Origin: Clostridia bacterium
GTDB taxonomy: Bacteria > Bacillota > Thermoanaerobacteria > Thermoanaerobacterales > Thermoanaerobacteraceae
Direction: 5' to 3'
Length of the DNA stretch: 32,332 nt
Assembly (NCBI GenBank): GCA_012840485.1
Contig: DULG01000027.1
Coordinates: 1-32,332 of the forward strand
Position numbers and translations under genes: made by a program. Each line of letters opens with the position of its first letter. The first letter of the stretch is position 1. This document shows positions 6,869 through 14,873 of this stretch, piece by piece. A model generated the notes under the pieces. That model searched no databases, was not told where the DNA came from, and saw only the letters and a program-made list of their open reading frames with translations.

Positions 6869-8356
6869 ATGTTGCAAAATATTTTGGAAAGAATTGAATG
6901 GGAAGTATTAAGAGACAAAATCATTATTCAAAACTTAACAAGTCTCGGTGGACTTCCAAAAGGTTCCCAACGAATTGAAGTTTGGAGAGATGAGTCATAT
7001 AAAATTAAAGCAAAAGTGTATGGAACCGTCAGCAATAATGATGAGCATAGTAAATTTGAAAAAGGTATAGCTGGAACTAAAGTACCAACGTTTACTGTTG
7101 AAGGTACTGATGTTACTGGCTTAGTAAAATATACATTAAATCATTGTTTTGTAAGAAACATTCAAAAGAAGTTTGTTTGGAACGGTAAAGGTTATGTGAC
7201 AAATTTTGAGGCAGAACTAGTTACATATGAGTTAAAGATTCAATTTTCTGCACAAGAGCAAAGTGACTGGCATGTTGAGTGGTTTTTGAATGGACCCGAT
7301 GATTCTGAACATATATTTCTATTTCCGAGAACTACAAAAAGAAGTTTTTCCCAAACATTTGTAAGGGAACGTCTATCAGTTGACAGGGAAAGTAAAAGTT
7401 ATTCTGTAGGTGCAGGTGAAAGTTATAATAACGATTTTGCTTTTATTGATACAGGTAAAATAAAATATATTCTTAGTAAGGTTCCTAAAGGTTTAGGACC
7501 CGAGTGGTCAAATAATATTGGTATAGAATACCGTAGGGAATGGGGGGGAATCCCAGACCGAGACACAAGAGAAGCTATAGCTGAAATAACAAGTTTTATA
7601 ATTGGCAAGCATTTATTGAATATTGGTTACTCAACATTTGATTCAATGGGACAACCAATTGAACAGGTCGCTTTAAATCCATGGGGCAATAACGTGATCT
7701 CTTTGTCTCGGTCACCTGGGTTATCTCCTATTCGGTTTTCTTTTTCTGATTTTAACAGAATAGAAAAAGTTTTGAATCAGGTTGTACCCAGGTATTTAGA
7801 ATTACGGAACGTATTAAATTTGAACGAGGCGCTATGGAGGTATTGGATTTCTAATGACCTGCCTATCGGGGCAAACCTTCCAATATTACATGCAGGTGTT
7901 GAGATATTAGCAAAAGCGTGGTTCAAATCAAACAAATCAAAGACAAAGGGTGTTTATTTATCGAAGAAAGAGTTTGATGAGTTAATTGAAGATGGTATGA
8001 AAATCATTGTCCCCAAATTACAAGGGCAAAAATACGGAGATAGGATGATTCGTAAAATATCAGACGCCTATAAAATGACACAAAACGAACAGTTAGCATT
8101 CTTTTTTGAGGAGATTGGTTTGAATATTGGAGAAGTGGAAAATGAGGCGTTAAAAGGAAGAAATATAATGGCTCATGGAAGTTCTAGTCAACCCGATGAG
8201 GAAATAAGTTACCTTATTTATTTAACCCGTTCTTATCAGACATTATTCCATCGCATTTTCCTAAAAATTTTAGGATATACAGAGAATTATATTGACTATT
8301 CAACAGAGGGATGGCCAGAGCGGCATATAGATGAGCCATTAGGAGGGAATAAATAA
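6869..8356 (+). CDS. HEPN-domain protein, possible ApeA-like RNase
   Basis: The product has 495 residues and starts at ATG 6869 behind a good GGAGGTGAT ribosome site. There is no signal or membrane segment. The N-terminal ~300 residues look beta-rich and contain no motif I can name (an FPRTTKRSF segment and YRREWGG stand out). The C-terminal ~170 residues are helical and carry R431-N-I-M-A-H436 (LKGRNIMAHGS), the RNxxxH signature of HEPN ribonucleases. The layout of a long beta-rich domain ahead of a HEPN domain recalls ApeA-type abortive-infection proteins, but I cannot confirm the N-terminal family. It stands alone, with a remnant of another gene 280 bases downstream. RNA cleavage upon infection is an inference from the motif and the island. 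Confidence 0.7.
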   Translation: MLQNILERIEWEVLRDKIIIQNLTSLGGLPKGSQRIEVWRDESYKIKAKVYGTVSNNDEHSKFEKGIAGTKVPTFTVEGTDVTGLVKYTLNHCFVRNIQKKFVWNGKGYVTNFEAELVTYELKIQFSAQEQSDWHVEWFLNGPDDSEHIFLFPRTTKRSFSQTFVRERLSVDRESKSYSVGAGESYNNDFAFIDTGKIKYILSKVPKGLGPEWSNNIGIEYRREWGGIPDRDTREAIAEITSFIIGKHLLNIGYSTFDSMGQPIEQVALNPWGNNVISLSRSPGLSPIRFSFSDFNRIEKVLNQVVPRYLELRNVLNLNEALWRYWISNDLPIGANLPILHAGVEILAKAWFKSNKSKTKGVYLSKKEFDELIEDGMKIIVPKLQGQKYGDRMIRKISDAYKMTQNEQLAFFFEEIGLNIGEVENEALKGRNIMAHGSSSQPDEEISYLIYLTRSYQTLFHRIFLKILGYTENYIDYSTEGWPERHIDEPLGGNK

Positions 8357-9055
8357 TAAGAGAAAAGCCAAATTGGAGATAATAGAATAGTTGAGGATTT
8401 CTTGTGTTGCTGGTTATTTTGGTTTAAAGGGTTGTTTTATACAAAGAAGGACCTCATTGAGTCTTTGATAAAAAAGGAAAAAGAAAGTATTTACGATATG
8501 CACTTGCCATGCGAGATTGTTCCATCAATCTTTAATAGCAATATTGAAGTTTTGTAAGAAGATGTAAATTATTCAGTGATTTTATTAAATAATTGCTGGG
8601 ACTACCTCATGATATTTATTTAGGTGTAATAAAAGTAAATTAGACAGTTTATCGGTTCTTTAACTGCAATTAATTTCAAACTTGAACTTGCGTATGCTAT
8701 GTTTGTAGCGTCAATAGAATCGCTTCCACAAGATTTTGATAGTTATGAGACAAAATGGGATTACTGCCTAAAAATTAACTAATACATGGTTTATTATAAA
8801 TAAACAGTTGAAAATGAATTAGTCAGTTGAGAATGGTTATTGATAATACTAAAACTTTGATAGAAAGGGATAAGCGTAATTAGTAGCAATAATACTTACA
8901 TCCCAATTATTAACAGGAATGTAGCATTATTAGAACTTGTTAGAATTTTTATAATTTTGGTAATAAGAGATTTTAAGACTAATTGTATGTTTTGTTTTAG
9001 AACTAAACCTTAATCCTTACCACTTATTTCCGAACTATGTATTTATCATTTATAC
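8357..9055. other. Decayed stretch between the HEPN gene and the tandem repeats
   Basis: Short, broken frames are present (for example 8402-8557 and the remnant at 8639-8782), but no intact gene or clear promoter. Bases 9007-9030 (CCTTAATCCTTACCACTTAT) are complementary to the GGATAAGTGGTAA and GGATTAAGG parts of the repeat that follows, so the repeat region may extend this far upstream. Confidence 0.5.
8639..8782 (+). pseudogene. Remnant of a second defence-type or HEPN-related protein
   Basis: The frame runs from just after TAA 8636 to TAA 8780 without a usable start. The translation is protein-like: IRQFIGSLTAINFKLELAYA, then MFVASIESLPQDFDSYETKW and a short tail. The AINF(K)LELA-FVASIESL-QDFD pattern resembles helical C-terminal regions of hypothetical proteins near HEPN genes, from memory only. 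Upstream frames (around 8500-8635) look like pieces of the same gene with shifts. It is best read as the tail of a decayed gene. Confidence 0.35.
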
Positions 9056-9380
9056 CTTTTCCCCATGCGAAAAAAGGGGTTCCGTTGATGGGTAAGAAAG
9101 GGAAAAGGATTAAGGATTAAGTCTTTACAGAATAACAAAGGGATAAGTGGTAAAGCCTCGAAAAATTCTGGATTTACGCCACTTATCCCTTTTTCCTTTT
9201 ATCCTTGACACTGTCCATTTGGAAAAACTTTTTTCACACAAATTAGAGCAGAATTTGGGAAATTATAGGAGAAATATTACTGCCTTACGGAAAAACTTTA
9301 TTACCTCCCAGAAAATGCCATGTAGATATTATGCTGGTTTGAGGGGAGGGGAATGGAAAGGGTTTTTTTTAAATCAACAA
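9056..9380 (+). repeat. Copy B of the structured island repeat (tandem unit 1)
   Basis: The unit is 325 bases and repeats at exactly 348-base offset in copy C with no net insertion or deletion. Parts in order: CTTTTCCCCATGCGAAAAAA with GGGGTTCCG (a CCCC/GGGG hairpin), GGGAAAAGGATTAAGG, then a long hairpin. That hairpin pairs GGGATAAGTGG (9140-9150) with CCACTTATCCC (9179-9189) and is followed by TTTTTCC. Last comes a tail with TTTGGAAAAACTTTTTTCAC, a block TTTATTACCTCCCAGAAAAT and a closing T8-AAATCAACAA. An 84-codon frame crosses the second half; it is listed here as repeat because the hairpin arms are inside it. Confidence 0.85.
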
Positions 9381-9403
9381 TTTGTTGTATATTTCATTTA
9401 AAT

Positions 9404-9728
9404 CTTTTCCCCATGCGAAAAAAGCGGTTCCGTTTGGGTAGGGAAAAGGGAAAAGGATTAAGGTTCAAGCAGTAGTGAGAAAGAGGAGGGATAAGTAGTG
9501 AAGCCTTGAGAAATGAGGGCTTTACACTACTTATCCCTTTTTCCTTTTGCCCTTGATCCTGTCCTTTTGGAAAGACTTTTTTCGCACAAATTTGAGAGGT
9601 GTATGGGAAATTTTAGTAGAAATATAGTTGCTTTACGGAAAAACTTTATTACCTCCCAGAAAATTCCATGCAGGTTTTATGCGGGTTGGAGGGATTGGAA
9701 ATGGAAAGGGTTTTTTTTAAATCAACAA
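9404..9728 (+). repeat. Copy C of the structured island repeat (tandem unit 2)
   Basis: This is the second unit of the 348-base tandem. The large hairpin is kept with compensating changes: GGGATAAGTAGT (9488-9499) pairs with ACTACTTATCCC (9526-9537), where copy B has GTGG/CCAC. The CCCC/GGGG hairpin of copy B is spoiled here (GCGG). The tail and the closing T8-AAATCAACAA are nearly identical to copy B. Confidence 0.85.
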
Positions 9729-9757
9729 GTTTATGAACTAATAATATTGAAGGCATG

Positions 9758-9787
9758 TTGACATGCCATTAAACAATTTGCTATTAT
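9758..9787 (+). promoter_or_regulatory. Sigma-A-type promoter for yjbQ
   Basis: TTGACA (9758-9763) and TATTAT (9782-9787) are separated by 18 bases, about 40 bases before the yjbQ start. The -35 box is inside a small palindrome GGCATGT-TG-ACATGCC (9752-9767), which could be an operator. Confidence 0.6.
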
Positions 9788-9826
9788 AAAAAGCAAATCC
9801 AGAAGACAAAAAATGGAGGAGTCGTT

Positions 9827-10216
9827 ATGGTTGTTTTGGAGATAAATACACCGACAAGGGAAGTTATGGTGGATATTACTGATATGGTAATGCAAGAAAT
9901 TAAAAAATCTGGCGTTGTTGATGGCCTTTGTGTTATCTTTGTGCCCCATACAACAGCGGGAATTACAATAAACGAAAATGCAGATCCAACTGTAAGAGAA
10001 GATATAATGGCAGCCTTAGAAAAAATAATTCCTAATATGCGTTTTAAACACATGGAAGGCAATTCTGATGCCCACATCAAGGCGTCTCTTATGGGAAGTT
10101 CAGTAACTCTCATTATTGAAAATGGAAAGCCACTTTTAGGAACTTGGCAGGGTATTTATTTATGTGAGTTTGATGGTCCAAGGAGAAGAAGAGTGTATAT
10201 TAAGTTTTTGAAGTGA
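9827..10216 (+). CDS. yjbQ: YjbQ/UPF0047 family protein
   Basis: The product has 129 residues, the usual size of the family. Diagnostic segments are present: FVPHTTAGITINENADPTV (residues ~42-60), HMEGNSDAHIKASLMGSSV (~84-102) and the C-terminal GTWQGIYLCEFDGPRRRRV. YjbQ proteins form trimers with a histidine-lined pocket; some complement thiamine-phosphate synthase mutants in E. coli, but the true reaction is unsettled. The start has GGAGG 7 bases upstream. It is convergent with the ligase gene, which ends 3 bases away, with no terminator between them. No thiamine riboswitch is visible upstream. Confidence 0.9.
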   Translation: MVVLEINTPTREVMVDITDMVMQEIKKSGVVDGLCVIFVPHTTAGITINENADPTVREDIMAALEKIIPNMRFKHMEGNSDAHIKASLMGSSVTLIIENGKPLLGTWQGIYLCEFDGPRRRRVYIKFLK

Positions 10217-10218
10217 GT

Positions 10219-11142
10219 TTATTCAAACCTGCACTCTTCTGGTTTTACGTTATACTCAAATTGAATAAAAGAAGGTGCCCTCATCTTCGTGTTTTCAGAC
10301 CATTCCATAAATCTCACTTTACATGTTAGCAAGGGTTTTAACCACTGCACATTTTTTTCTTTAAAGTTATAATAATTATCTGGGGCTTTTATCTCCTTGG
10401 CAACTTCATAGAATGCTTTTAATTCCTTCTGGGATAGGCCTGATTCACAACTTCCTATGTTTATTAAATTATTTTCCTCATCGTAAAGCCCCAGTATGAG
10501 GGCTGTTTTGTCAGTTCTGTATCCTATAATAACAGCATTTATTACAATAAAATGTTTTGACTTAAGCCAGAGTTTACTCCTTTTTCCTATTAAATATTTT
10601 GAATCTGCTTTTTTGGCAACAATTCCTTCAAGTCCTTTTTTCCCTGTCTCTTCAAAAAGCATTTTTCCATGTTCAAATATAAAATCTGATAGTTTTATGA
10701 TCTCGTTTTCTTTAACTGTTTTTCTAAGGATATCTTTTCTCTCTATAAGTGGCAATTCTACAAGAGATTTGCCGTTTAAGTATAATATATCCCATGTTAT
10801 GAAAATTACGGGCATTATCTTGCTTAAAAGATTTATTTTTACTAAATTTTGTTGATGCTTTCTCGACATAATGCTTTTGTAACTGGGCTTGCCGTTTTTT
10901 AAAACTACAAGTTCACCGTCAAGTATTGCTTCTTTTGCTTTTATTTGCTTATAAAGTAATGCCAAATCCGGAAACTGGTGGGTTATATCAACAAGCCTTC
11001 TATCTTGAAGTCTTGTTTTATTTGAAAGAAAGGCAATAGTCCTTGAACCATCCCATTTGATTTCATATATCCATTCGGGGCTATCAAAAGGGTCACTGCT
11101 GGATGCCAGCATAGGTGATATTTTTTCTTCCATCATAGACAT
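10219..11142 (-). CDS. ligD: Stand-alone ATP-dependent DNA ligase (LigD ligase-domain type)
   Basis: The product has 307 residues from the ATG at 11142; a TTG at 11148 would add two residues but leaves only one base after the ribosome site AAGGAAG. Nucleotidyltransferase motifs are visible: I, EIKWDGSR with the adenylated lysine K29; III, AILDGELVVL; IV, GLEGIVAKK; V, KLWLKSK. An OB-fold tail ends in CRFE. It seals breaks in bacterial non-homologous end joining together with Ku, whose gene ends 14 bases upstream in the same operon. It lacks the polymerase and phosphoesterase domains of mycobacterial LigD, as is common in clostridia. Confidence 0.92.
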   Translation of the reverse strand: MSMMEEKISPMLASSSDPFDSPEWIYEIKWDGSRTIAFLSNKTRLQDRRLVDITHQFPDLALLYKQIKAKEAILDGELVVLKNGKPSYKSIMSRKHQQNLVKINLLSKIMPVIFITWDILYLNGKSLVELPLIERKDILRKTVKENEIIKLSDFIFEHGKMLFEETGKKGLEGIVAKKADSKYLIGKRSKLWLKSKHFIVINAVIIGYRTDKTALILGLYDEENNLINIGSCESGLSQKELKAFYEVAKEIKAPDNYYNFKEKNVQWLKPLLTCKVRFMEWSENTKMRAPSFIQFEYNVKPEECRFE

Positions 11143-11156
11143 ATTCAATCTTCCTT

Positions 11157-11969
11157 TTATGCGCCTTTTCTTTTGCGTCCTTTTTTTGCTTTTTCTTCAT
11201 TCTTTACAGATTCAATGCTCGCTTTTAATGCACTTACTAAATCAAGAACATTATCAGCTTCAGGTGCTTTTTGGGGAATTTCTATATCTTTGTCCTGTAT
11301 CTTTGACTCAATCATTTCGATTAACATTTTTCTGTAGCTATCATCATATTTTTCGGGTTTAAAGTCGGAGGTCAAAGTATCAATAAGTTGTTTGGCCATT
11401 TTTATTTCATTTTCCTGTAAGCTGACTTCTCTTAAGGGAGGAAGCTGGTTTGTGTTTTTTATTTCATCAGGAAAATGCATTGTTTCCATGACCATGTATT
11501 TTTCCTCATACACTCGTATGCATGCGAGGTTTTGCTTTGACCTAATTACCACTTTCGCTATTGCAACTCGTTTTGTTTCTTTCATAGAATCTCTTAAAAG
11601 TACATAAGGCTTTGTACCAATATCTTCGGGTACAATGAAATATGTTTTATCATAATATATGGGGTCTATTTGTCCTATATCGGTAAAATCTACTATATCA
11701 ATGGTTTTAACTGTTGGCATAGGTATCCTTTCCAAATCTTCATCATCTATAATGACAAATTTACCTGGTTCGTATTCATACCCTCGAACTATTTCCTCAT
11801 CTGAAACGGGTCTATTACATACAGGGCATATTTTTTCATATTTTATGGGGGATTTACATTCTTTGTGAAGTTGCCTAAAATGTATGGCATGGTCTTCTGT
11901 AGCGGTATATAGTTTTATGGGGATACTTACAAGACCAAAACTTATTGCTCCTTTCCACATCGAGCGCAT
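11157..11969 (-). CDS. ku: Ku protein of bacterial NHEJ
   Basis: The product has 270 residues, typical for bacterial Ku. It begins MRSMWKGAISFGLVSIPIKLYTA and contains the core HFRQLHKECKSPIKYEKICP, VSDEEIVRGYEYEPGKFVII and TYFIVPEDIG segments. A lysine-rich tail (KNEEKAKKGRKRKGA) is of the kind that aids DNA binding and threading. It forms homodimeric rings on DNA ends and recruits the ligase encoded next. The start is supported by GAGGTG 8 bases upstream. NHEJ genes in spore formers commonly serve repair in spores or stationary phase; no sporulation promoter is clearly visible here. Confidence 0.96.
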   Translation of the reverse strand: MRSMWKGAISFGLVSIPIKLYTATEDHAIHFRQLHKECKSPIKYEKICPVCNRPVSDEEIVRGYEYEPGKFVIIDDEDLERIPMPTVKTIDIVDFTDIGQIDPIYYDKTYFIVPEDIGTKPYVLLRDSMKETKRVAIAKVVIRSKQNLACIRVYEEKYMVMETMHFPDEIKNTNQLPPLREVSLQENEIKMAKQLIDTLTSDFKPEKYDDSYRKMLIEMIESKIQDKDIEIPQKAPEADNVLDLVSALKASIESVKNEEKAKKGRKRKGA

Positions 11970-12062
11970 GTTTAAATCACCTCATATTTAATATTCCCAT
12001 TAAGAAACTTTTTATTTATAAAAACATATATATAAGTTGGTATATATGGATATATATATTTA

Positions 12063-12091
12063 TTGAAATATGATGTTATATACAGTATAAT
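12063..12091 (+). promoter_or_regulatory. Sigma-A-type promoter for the serine-hydrolase gene
   Basis: TTGAAA (12063-12068), 17 bases, then TATAAT (12086-12091). The -10 box directly touches an in-frame ATG at 12092, so that ATG cannot be in the transcript. This supports the TTG at 12116 as the true start. Confidence 0.7.
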
Positions 12092-12115
12092 ATGGAGTTG
12101 AATGGGGGGATAAAA

Positions 12116-13369
12116 TTGAAGAATATAAAAAAGATACTTTCATGGATTCTTATTATTGCTATTGTTGTATTGATACCTATATTTTCGTATGCAAGAAATC
12201 TTCCAAAATTCGTTTTTGGGTCAAGGCTTTTATATAGCGGGACGTATGGAACTGATGTAGAAGAATTACAAGCTATGTTAAATAAAGCGGGATTTGATAC
12301 AGGTACTGTTGATGGCATATTTGGTAAAATGACATTAAATGGAGTTTTAGACTTTCAAAGGTCCAAAAATCTTGTGCCCGATGGAATTGTAGGTCCTAAG
12401 ACATATGCTGCTCTTGAAACTGTTTCATGGGCTGACCCGATAGTTTACTCTGTCAAACCAGGGGATAACTTATACTTTATAGCAAAGCGCCATGGAACGA
12501 ATGTCCAAAATATAATGGATGCAAATGGATTAAATGATGGGGATAGTTTATATGTTGGGCAAAAGATTTTAATTCCTCATCCGCCTGTTGAAGTGCCGCA
12601 GCAATTGAACAATGCTACAAATTATCAAGAACTTAAAAATAACATTCAGGCATTAATATCTCAATATCCTGGTAAATACGGAGTTTACTTTATTGACTTA
12701 AATACAGGGCAAACTTTTGAAATAAACGGTTATGATTCGTTTATTGCGGCAAGCACTTATAAAGTACCTCTTAACTTTTACCTTTATACTCTTATAACCG
12801 ATGGAAAAATAGACCCTAATATGAAAGTGCAATACACTCAAGCTGACTATGAAGGGGGTGCCGGTTCTATACAGGCAGACCCTGTTGGAAGTTATTATAC
12901 TATAAGAGAGCTTTCAAGACGTTCGATTGAAGAAAGTGACAATATAGCATCAAATATGATTATGAGAGTTGTAGGGCGGGATAACTATATAAAATTCATG
13001 GAAAGCTTAGGAGCAAATGTAATACCTTATAACAGCAATGTTACTTCCCCAAGAGATATGAGTATGTATATGGAAAATCTCTTAAATTATGTGAAGGCTC
13101 ATCCGGATACAGCTGGAGAATTGATGTATTATCTCAAAAATACCATATACAACGATAGAATATCATATCCAATACCTGATGAAATAGAAGTAGCACACAA
13201 AATAGGCAACCTTTCAAATGTTGTAAATGACACTGCAATAGTTTTTCATCCCACAAAGCCTTATATCTTGACGGTCTTGGCAAACAATGTAGATGGGTCA
13301 GATGATTCTTATGCATATACTGTAATAAGGCAAATATCAAAGATGGTGTACGATTTCCAAAGCAGGTAA
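12116..13369 (+). CDS. Secreted PG-binding/LysM protein with beta-lactamase-fold serine hydrolase domain
   Basis: The product has 417 residues from TTG 12116, chosen for the GGGGGG ribosome site and the promoter position. The order is: signal peptide or anchor (residues ~5-25, ILSWILIIAIVVLIPIFSY); PG_binding_1 repeat (~38-100, GTDVEELQAMLNKAGF, VDGIFGKMTL, VPDGIVGPKTY); LysM (~108-152, YSVKPGDNLYFIAKRHG); and a class A beta-lactamase-like domain (~170-417). Catalytic motifs are S213-T-Y-K216 and S274-D275-N276, with K362-I-G in place of KTG. Between LGAN and TSPRDM there is no room for the omega loop with the deacylating Glu166. It is therefore unlikely to be an efficient beta-lactamase. A wall-bound peptidoglycan-processing role is more likely, but is an inference. 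Confidence 0.88.
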   Translation: MKNIKKILSWILIIAIVVLIPIFSYARNLPKFVFGSRLLYSGTYGTDVEELQAMLNKAGFDTGTVDGIFGKMTLNGVLDFQRSKNLVPDGIVGPKTYAALETVSWADPIVYSVKPGDNLYFIAKRHGTNVQNIMDANGLNDGDSLYVGQKILIPHPPVEVPQQLNNATNYQELKNNIQALISQYPGKYGVYFIDLNTGQTFEINGYDSFIAASTYKVPLNFYLYTLITDGKIDPNMKVQYTQADYEGGAGSIQADPVGSYYTIRELSRRSIEESDNIASNMIMRVVGRDNYIKFMESLGANVIPYNSNVTSPRDMSMYMENLLNYVKAHPDTAGELMYYLKNTIYNDRISYPIPDEIEVAHKIGNLSNVVNDTAIVFHPTKPYILTVLANNVDGSDDSYAYTVIRQISKMVYDFQSR

Positions 13370-13406
13370 AAGTTTAAGCCGGAAAATTCCGGCTTAAACT
13401 TTTTTA
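13368..13406. terminator. Bidirectional terminator
   Basis: AAAAGTTTAAGCCGGAA is mirrored by TTCCGGCTTAAACTTTT around a 2-base centre, followed by a T-run on the plus strand and preceded by an A-run. It lies between the convergent serine-hydrolase and peroxiredoxin genes and overlaps the end of the latter. Confidence 0.85.
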
Positions 13407-14059
13407 TAACATAAATACCAGTCAGTACAATTATATCCTTCAATGTTTTTAACTCTTTCTTTAAGTTCGGCATAAGTTTTTGGAGGTGGAACGATGACAG
13501 GCATACCCGGATACCAGTTGGCGGGTGCTAAAACCTTGTATTTATCTACTGTTTGCAGTGCATCAATAATTCGTATTATTTCCTGGATGTTTCTACCTAT
13601 TTCGAGAGGATAATACAGTATAAGGCGAAGTATCTGTTTGTCATCAATTACAAATACAGCTCTAACAGTACTTGTAGAACTTTCTGCGGGGGATATCATT
13701 CCGTACAATTTTGCTATTTTCATATCTTTATCTTCTATTATAGGGAAAGGAATTTCTATACCAGTATTTTTGTATATATTTTGTACCCAAGCTAAATGGG
13801 AAGGATTACTGTCTATACTTAATCCAATCAATTGGACATTTCTCTCTACAAAACTGGTATAGACTTGTGTAAAAGCTATAAATTCAGTAGTACAAACAGG
13901 CGTAAAATCTCCTGGATGTGAAAATAGTACAATCCATTTACCTCTATAATCTGATAATTTTATAGGTCCAAAAGTGCTATTAGCTTTGAAATCTGGGGCT
14001 GGTGCTCCTATTTGAGGAAGGCAAGTTCTTGGGATACTTTCCACTGCTTCTGTTTCCAT
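13394..14059 (-). CDS. Prx6-type peroxiredoxin with C-terminal CX5C
   Basis: The product has 221 residues. The AhpC/TSA thioredoxin fold is shown by GAPAPDFKANSTFGPIKLSD, then WIVLFSHPGDFTPVC56TTEF with the peroxidatic cysteine, and STSTVRAVFVIDD. The long C-terminal arm (YKVLAPANWYPGMPVIVPPP) is typical of the Prx6 subgroup that includes archaeal enzymes such as ApTPx. C211 and C217 (NCTDWYLCYKK) form the CX5C pair known in those enzymes to contribute the resolving cysteine. It reduces H2O2 and organic peroxides in the cytoplasm, an oxygen-defence role in an anaerobe. Start: AGAGGTG 7 bases upstream. It is not in an operon with its neighbours. No perR operator was identified with confidence. 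Confidence 0.93.
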   Translation of the reverse strand: METEAVESIPRTCLPQIGAPAPDFKANSTFGPIKLSDYRGKWIVLFSHPGDFTPVCTTEFIAFTQVYTSFVERNVQLIGLSIDSNPSHLAWVQNIYKNTGIEIPFPIIEDKDMKIAKLYGMISPAESSTSTVRAVFVIDDKQILRLILYYPLEIGRNIQEIIRIIDALQTVDKYKVLAPANWYPGMPVIVPPPKTYAELKERVKNIEGYNCTDWYLCYKKV

Positions 14060-14131
14060 AAAATCACCTCTTAGCTTTTACTTTCAATACATTATATTCA
14101 AGGATTATGACAAGTGTTATAATTTTAAAGG

Positions 14132-14761
14132 CTAGAACAAAGCTTTATAAGCTATTATAAGTAAAATAACCCCGCTTATAATTGTGCCAAATTGTCCGAT
14201 AGTAAAAGAGCCTATTCGTATATTAGCAACTTTTGTCCCGAATTGTACTCCTGCCCATACAGAAACAAAGCTTCCAATTGCTGTATTGAAAGATATAGCA
14301 AAAGGAGAAAAGCCCCAAAGCCCTGCTCCTAATCCGTTTGTCAGGGCATTTGCCGAAAGGGCAATTCCTAAAAGAATTGCTTCTAATAGACTTATTTCTC
14401 CTGATTTATCTAAATCTACAATTTCAGGATTTTCTAATATGTCTTTTATGGAAGTAGTTTTCGGTGAAGATTGCTGTATTTTTTCAGCTGGAGGTTTTCG
14501 GGGAACAGCCATCAAAATGATTCTAAGGCCTATTATAAAAAGCAAAAAGGCTCCTACGATTACGGGCAATGACCCAGGAAGAATTAGATTTAACCATTTG
14601 CCAAAAAATATGCCAGATATACTAAATAAAAAGGCAATTATCGCAATGATTGAATTTGAAAAAAGACCTATTCGTATGTTTCTTATACCATAAGAAATGC
14701 CCACCGCAAAATTGTCTATACTAGCTGATATTGCAAAACCTAAGATAATTAACCACTCCAT
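14132..14761 (-). CDS. ytaF: Sporulation membrane protein YtaF (MntP-like)
   Basis: The product has 209 residues and about six membrane segments in two halves related by repeat: ILGFAISASIDNFAVGISYG at the N-terminus and AILLGIALSANALTNGLGAG at ~130-150. The hydrophilic middle (~85-125) contains DLDKSGEISLLEA. These are hallmarks of YtaF/MntP, a family of putative ion exporters; in Bacillus YtaF is produced during sporulation but its substrate is not established. The start is backed by AGAGGTGG. The gene is monocistronic, followed by the divergently placed peroxiredoxin promoter region. Confidence 0.88.
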   Translation of the reverse strand: MEWLIILGFAISASIDNFAVGISYGIRNIRIGLFSNSIIAIIAFLFSISGIFFGKWLNLILPGSLPVIVGAFLLFIIGLRIILMAVPRKPPAEKIQQSSPKTTSIKDILENPEIVDLDKSGEISLLEAILLGIALSANALTNGLGAGLWGFSPFAISFNTAIGSFVSVWAGVQFGTKVANIRIGSFTIGQFGTIISGVILLIIAYKALF

Positions 14762-14840
14762 ATATTTCCACCTCTTTTTATCAGTCTCTATTTATAATAC
14801 GCATTAGGTAGAGAAGGTGTGATTCATAGGAAGTTGATAA

Positions 14841-14867
14841 AAAAAGAACCACCTTGTTAGGTGGTCC
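14841..14867 (-). terminator. Terminator of the sigY-like operon
   Basis: On the minus strand GACCACC, TAACAA, GGTGGTT, then CTTTTTTT. It lies just past the stop of the ABC permease gene and ends the six-gene minus-strand operon. Confidence 0.85.
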
Positions 14868-14873
14868 ATACAA

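Noticed and set aside
9147-9401. 84-codon frame within repeat copy B, and its 82-codon partner in copy C (9513-9761), as genes
   Set aside because: Both run through the hairpin arm and have no ribosome site. I kept them as part of the repeat and flagged the in-frame conservation as a question.
12092-12115. ATG at 12092 as the start of the serine-hydrolase gene
   Set aside because: It touches the -10 box TATAAT of the likely promoter, so it would not be transcribed; TTG 12116 has a good ribosome site and begins a signal peptide.
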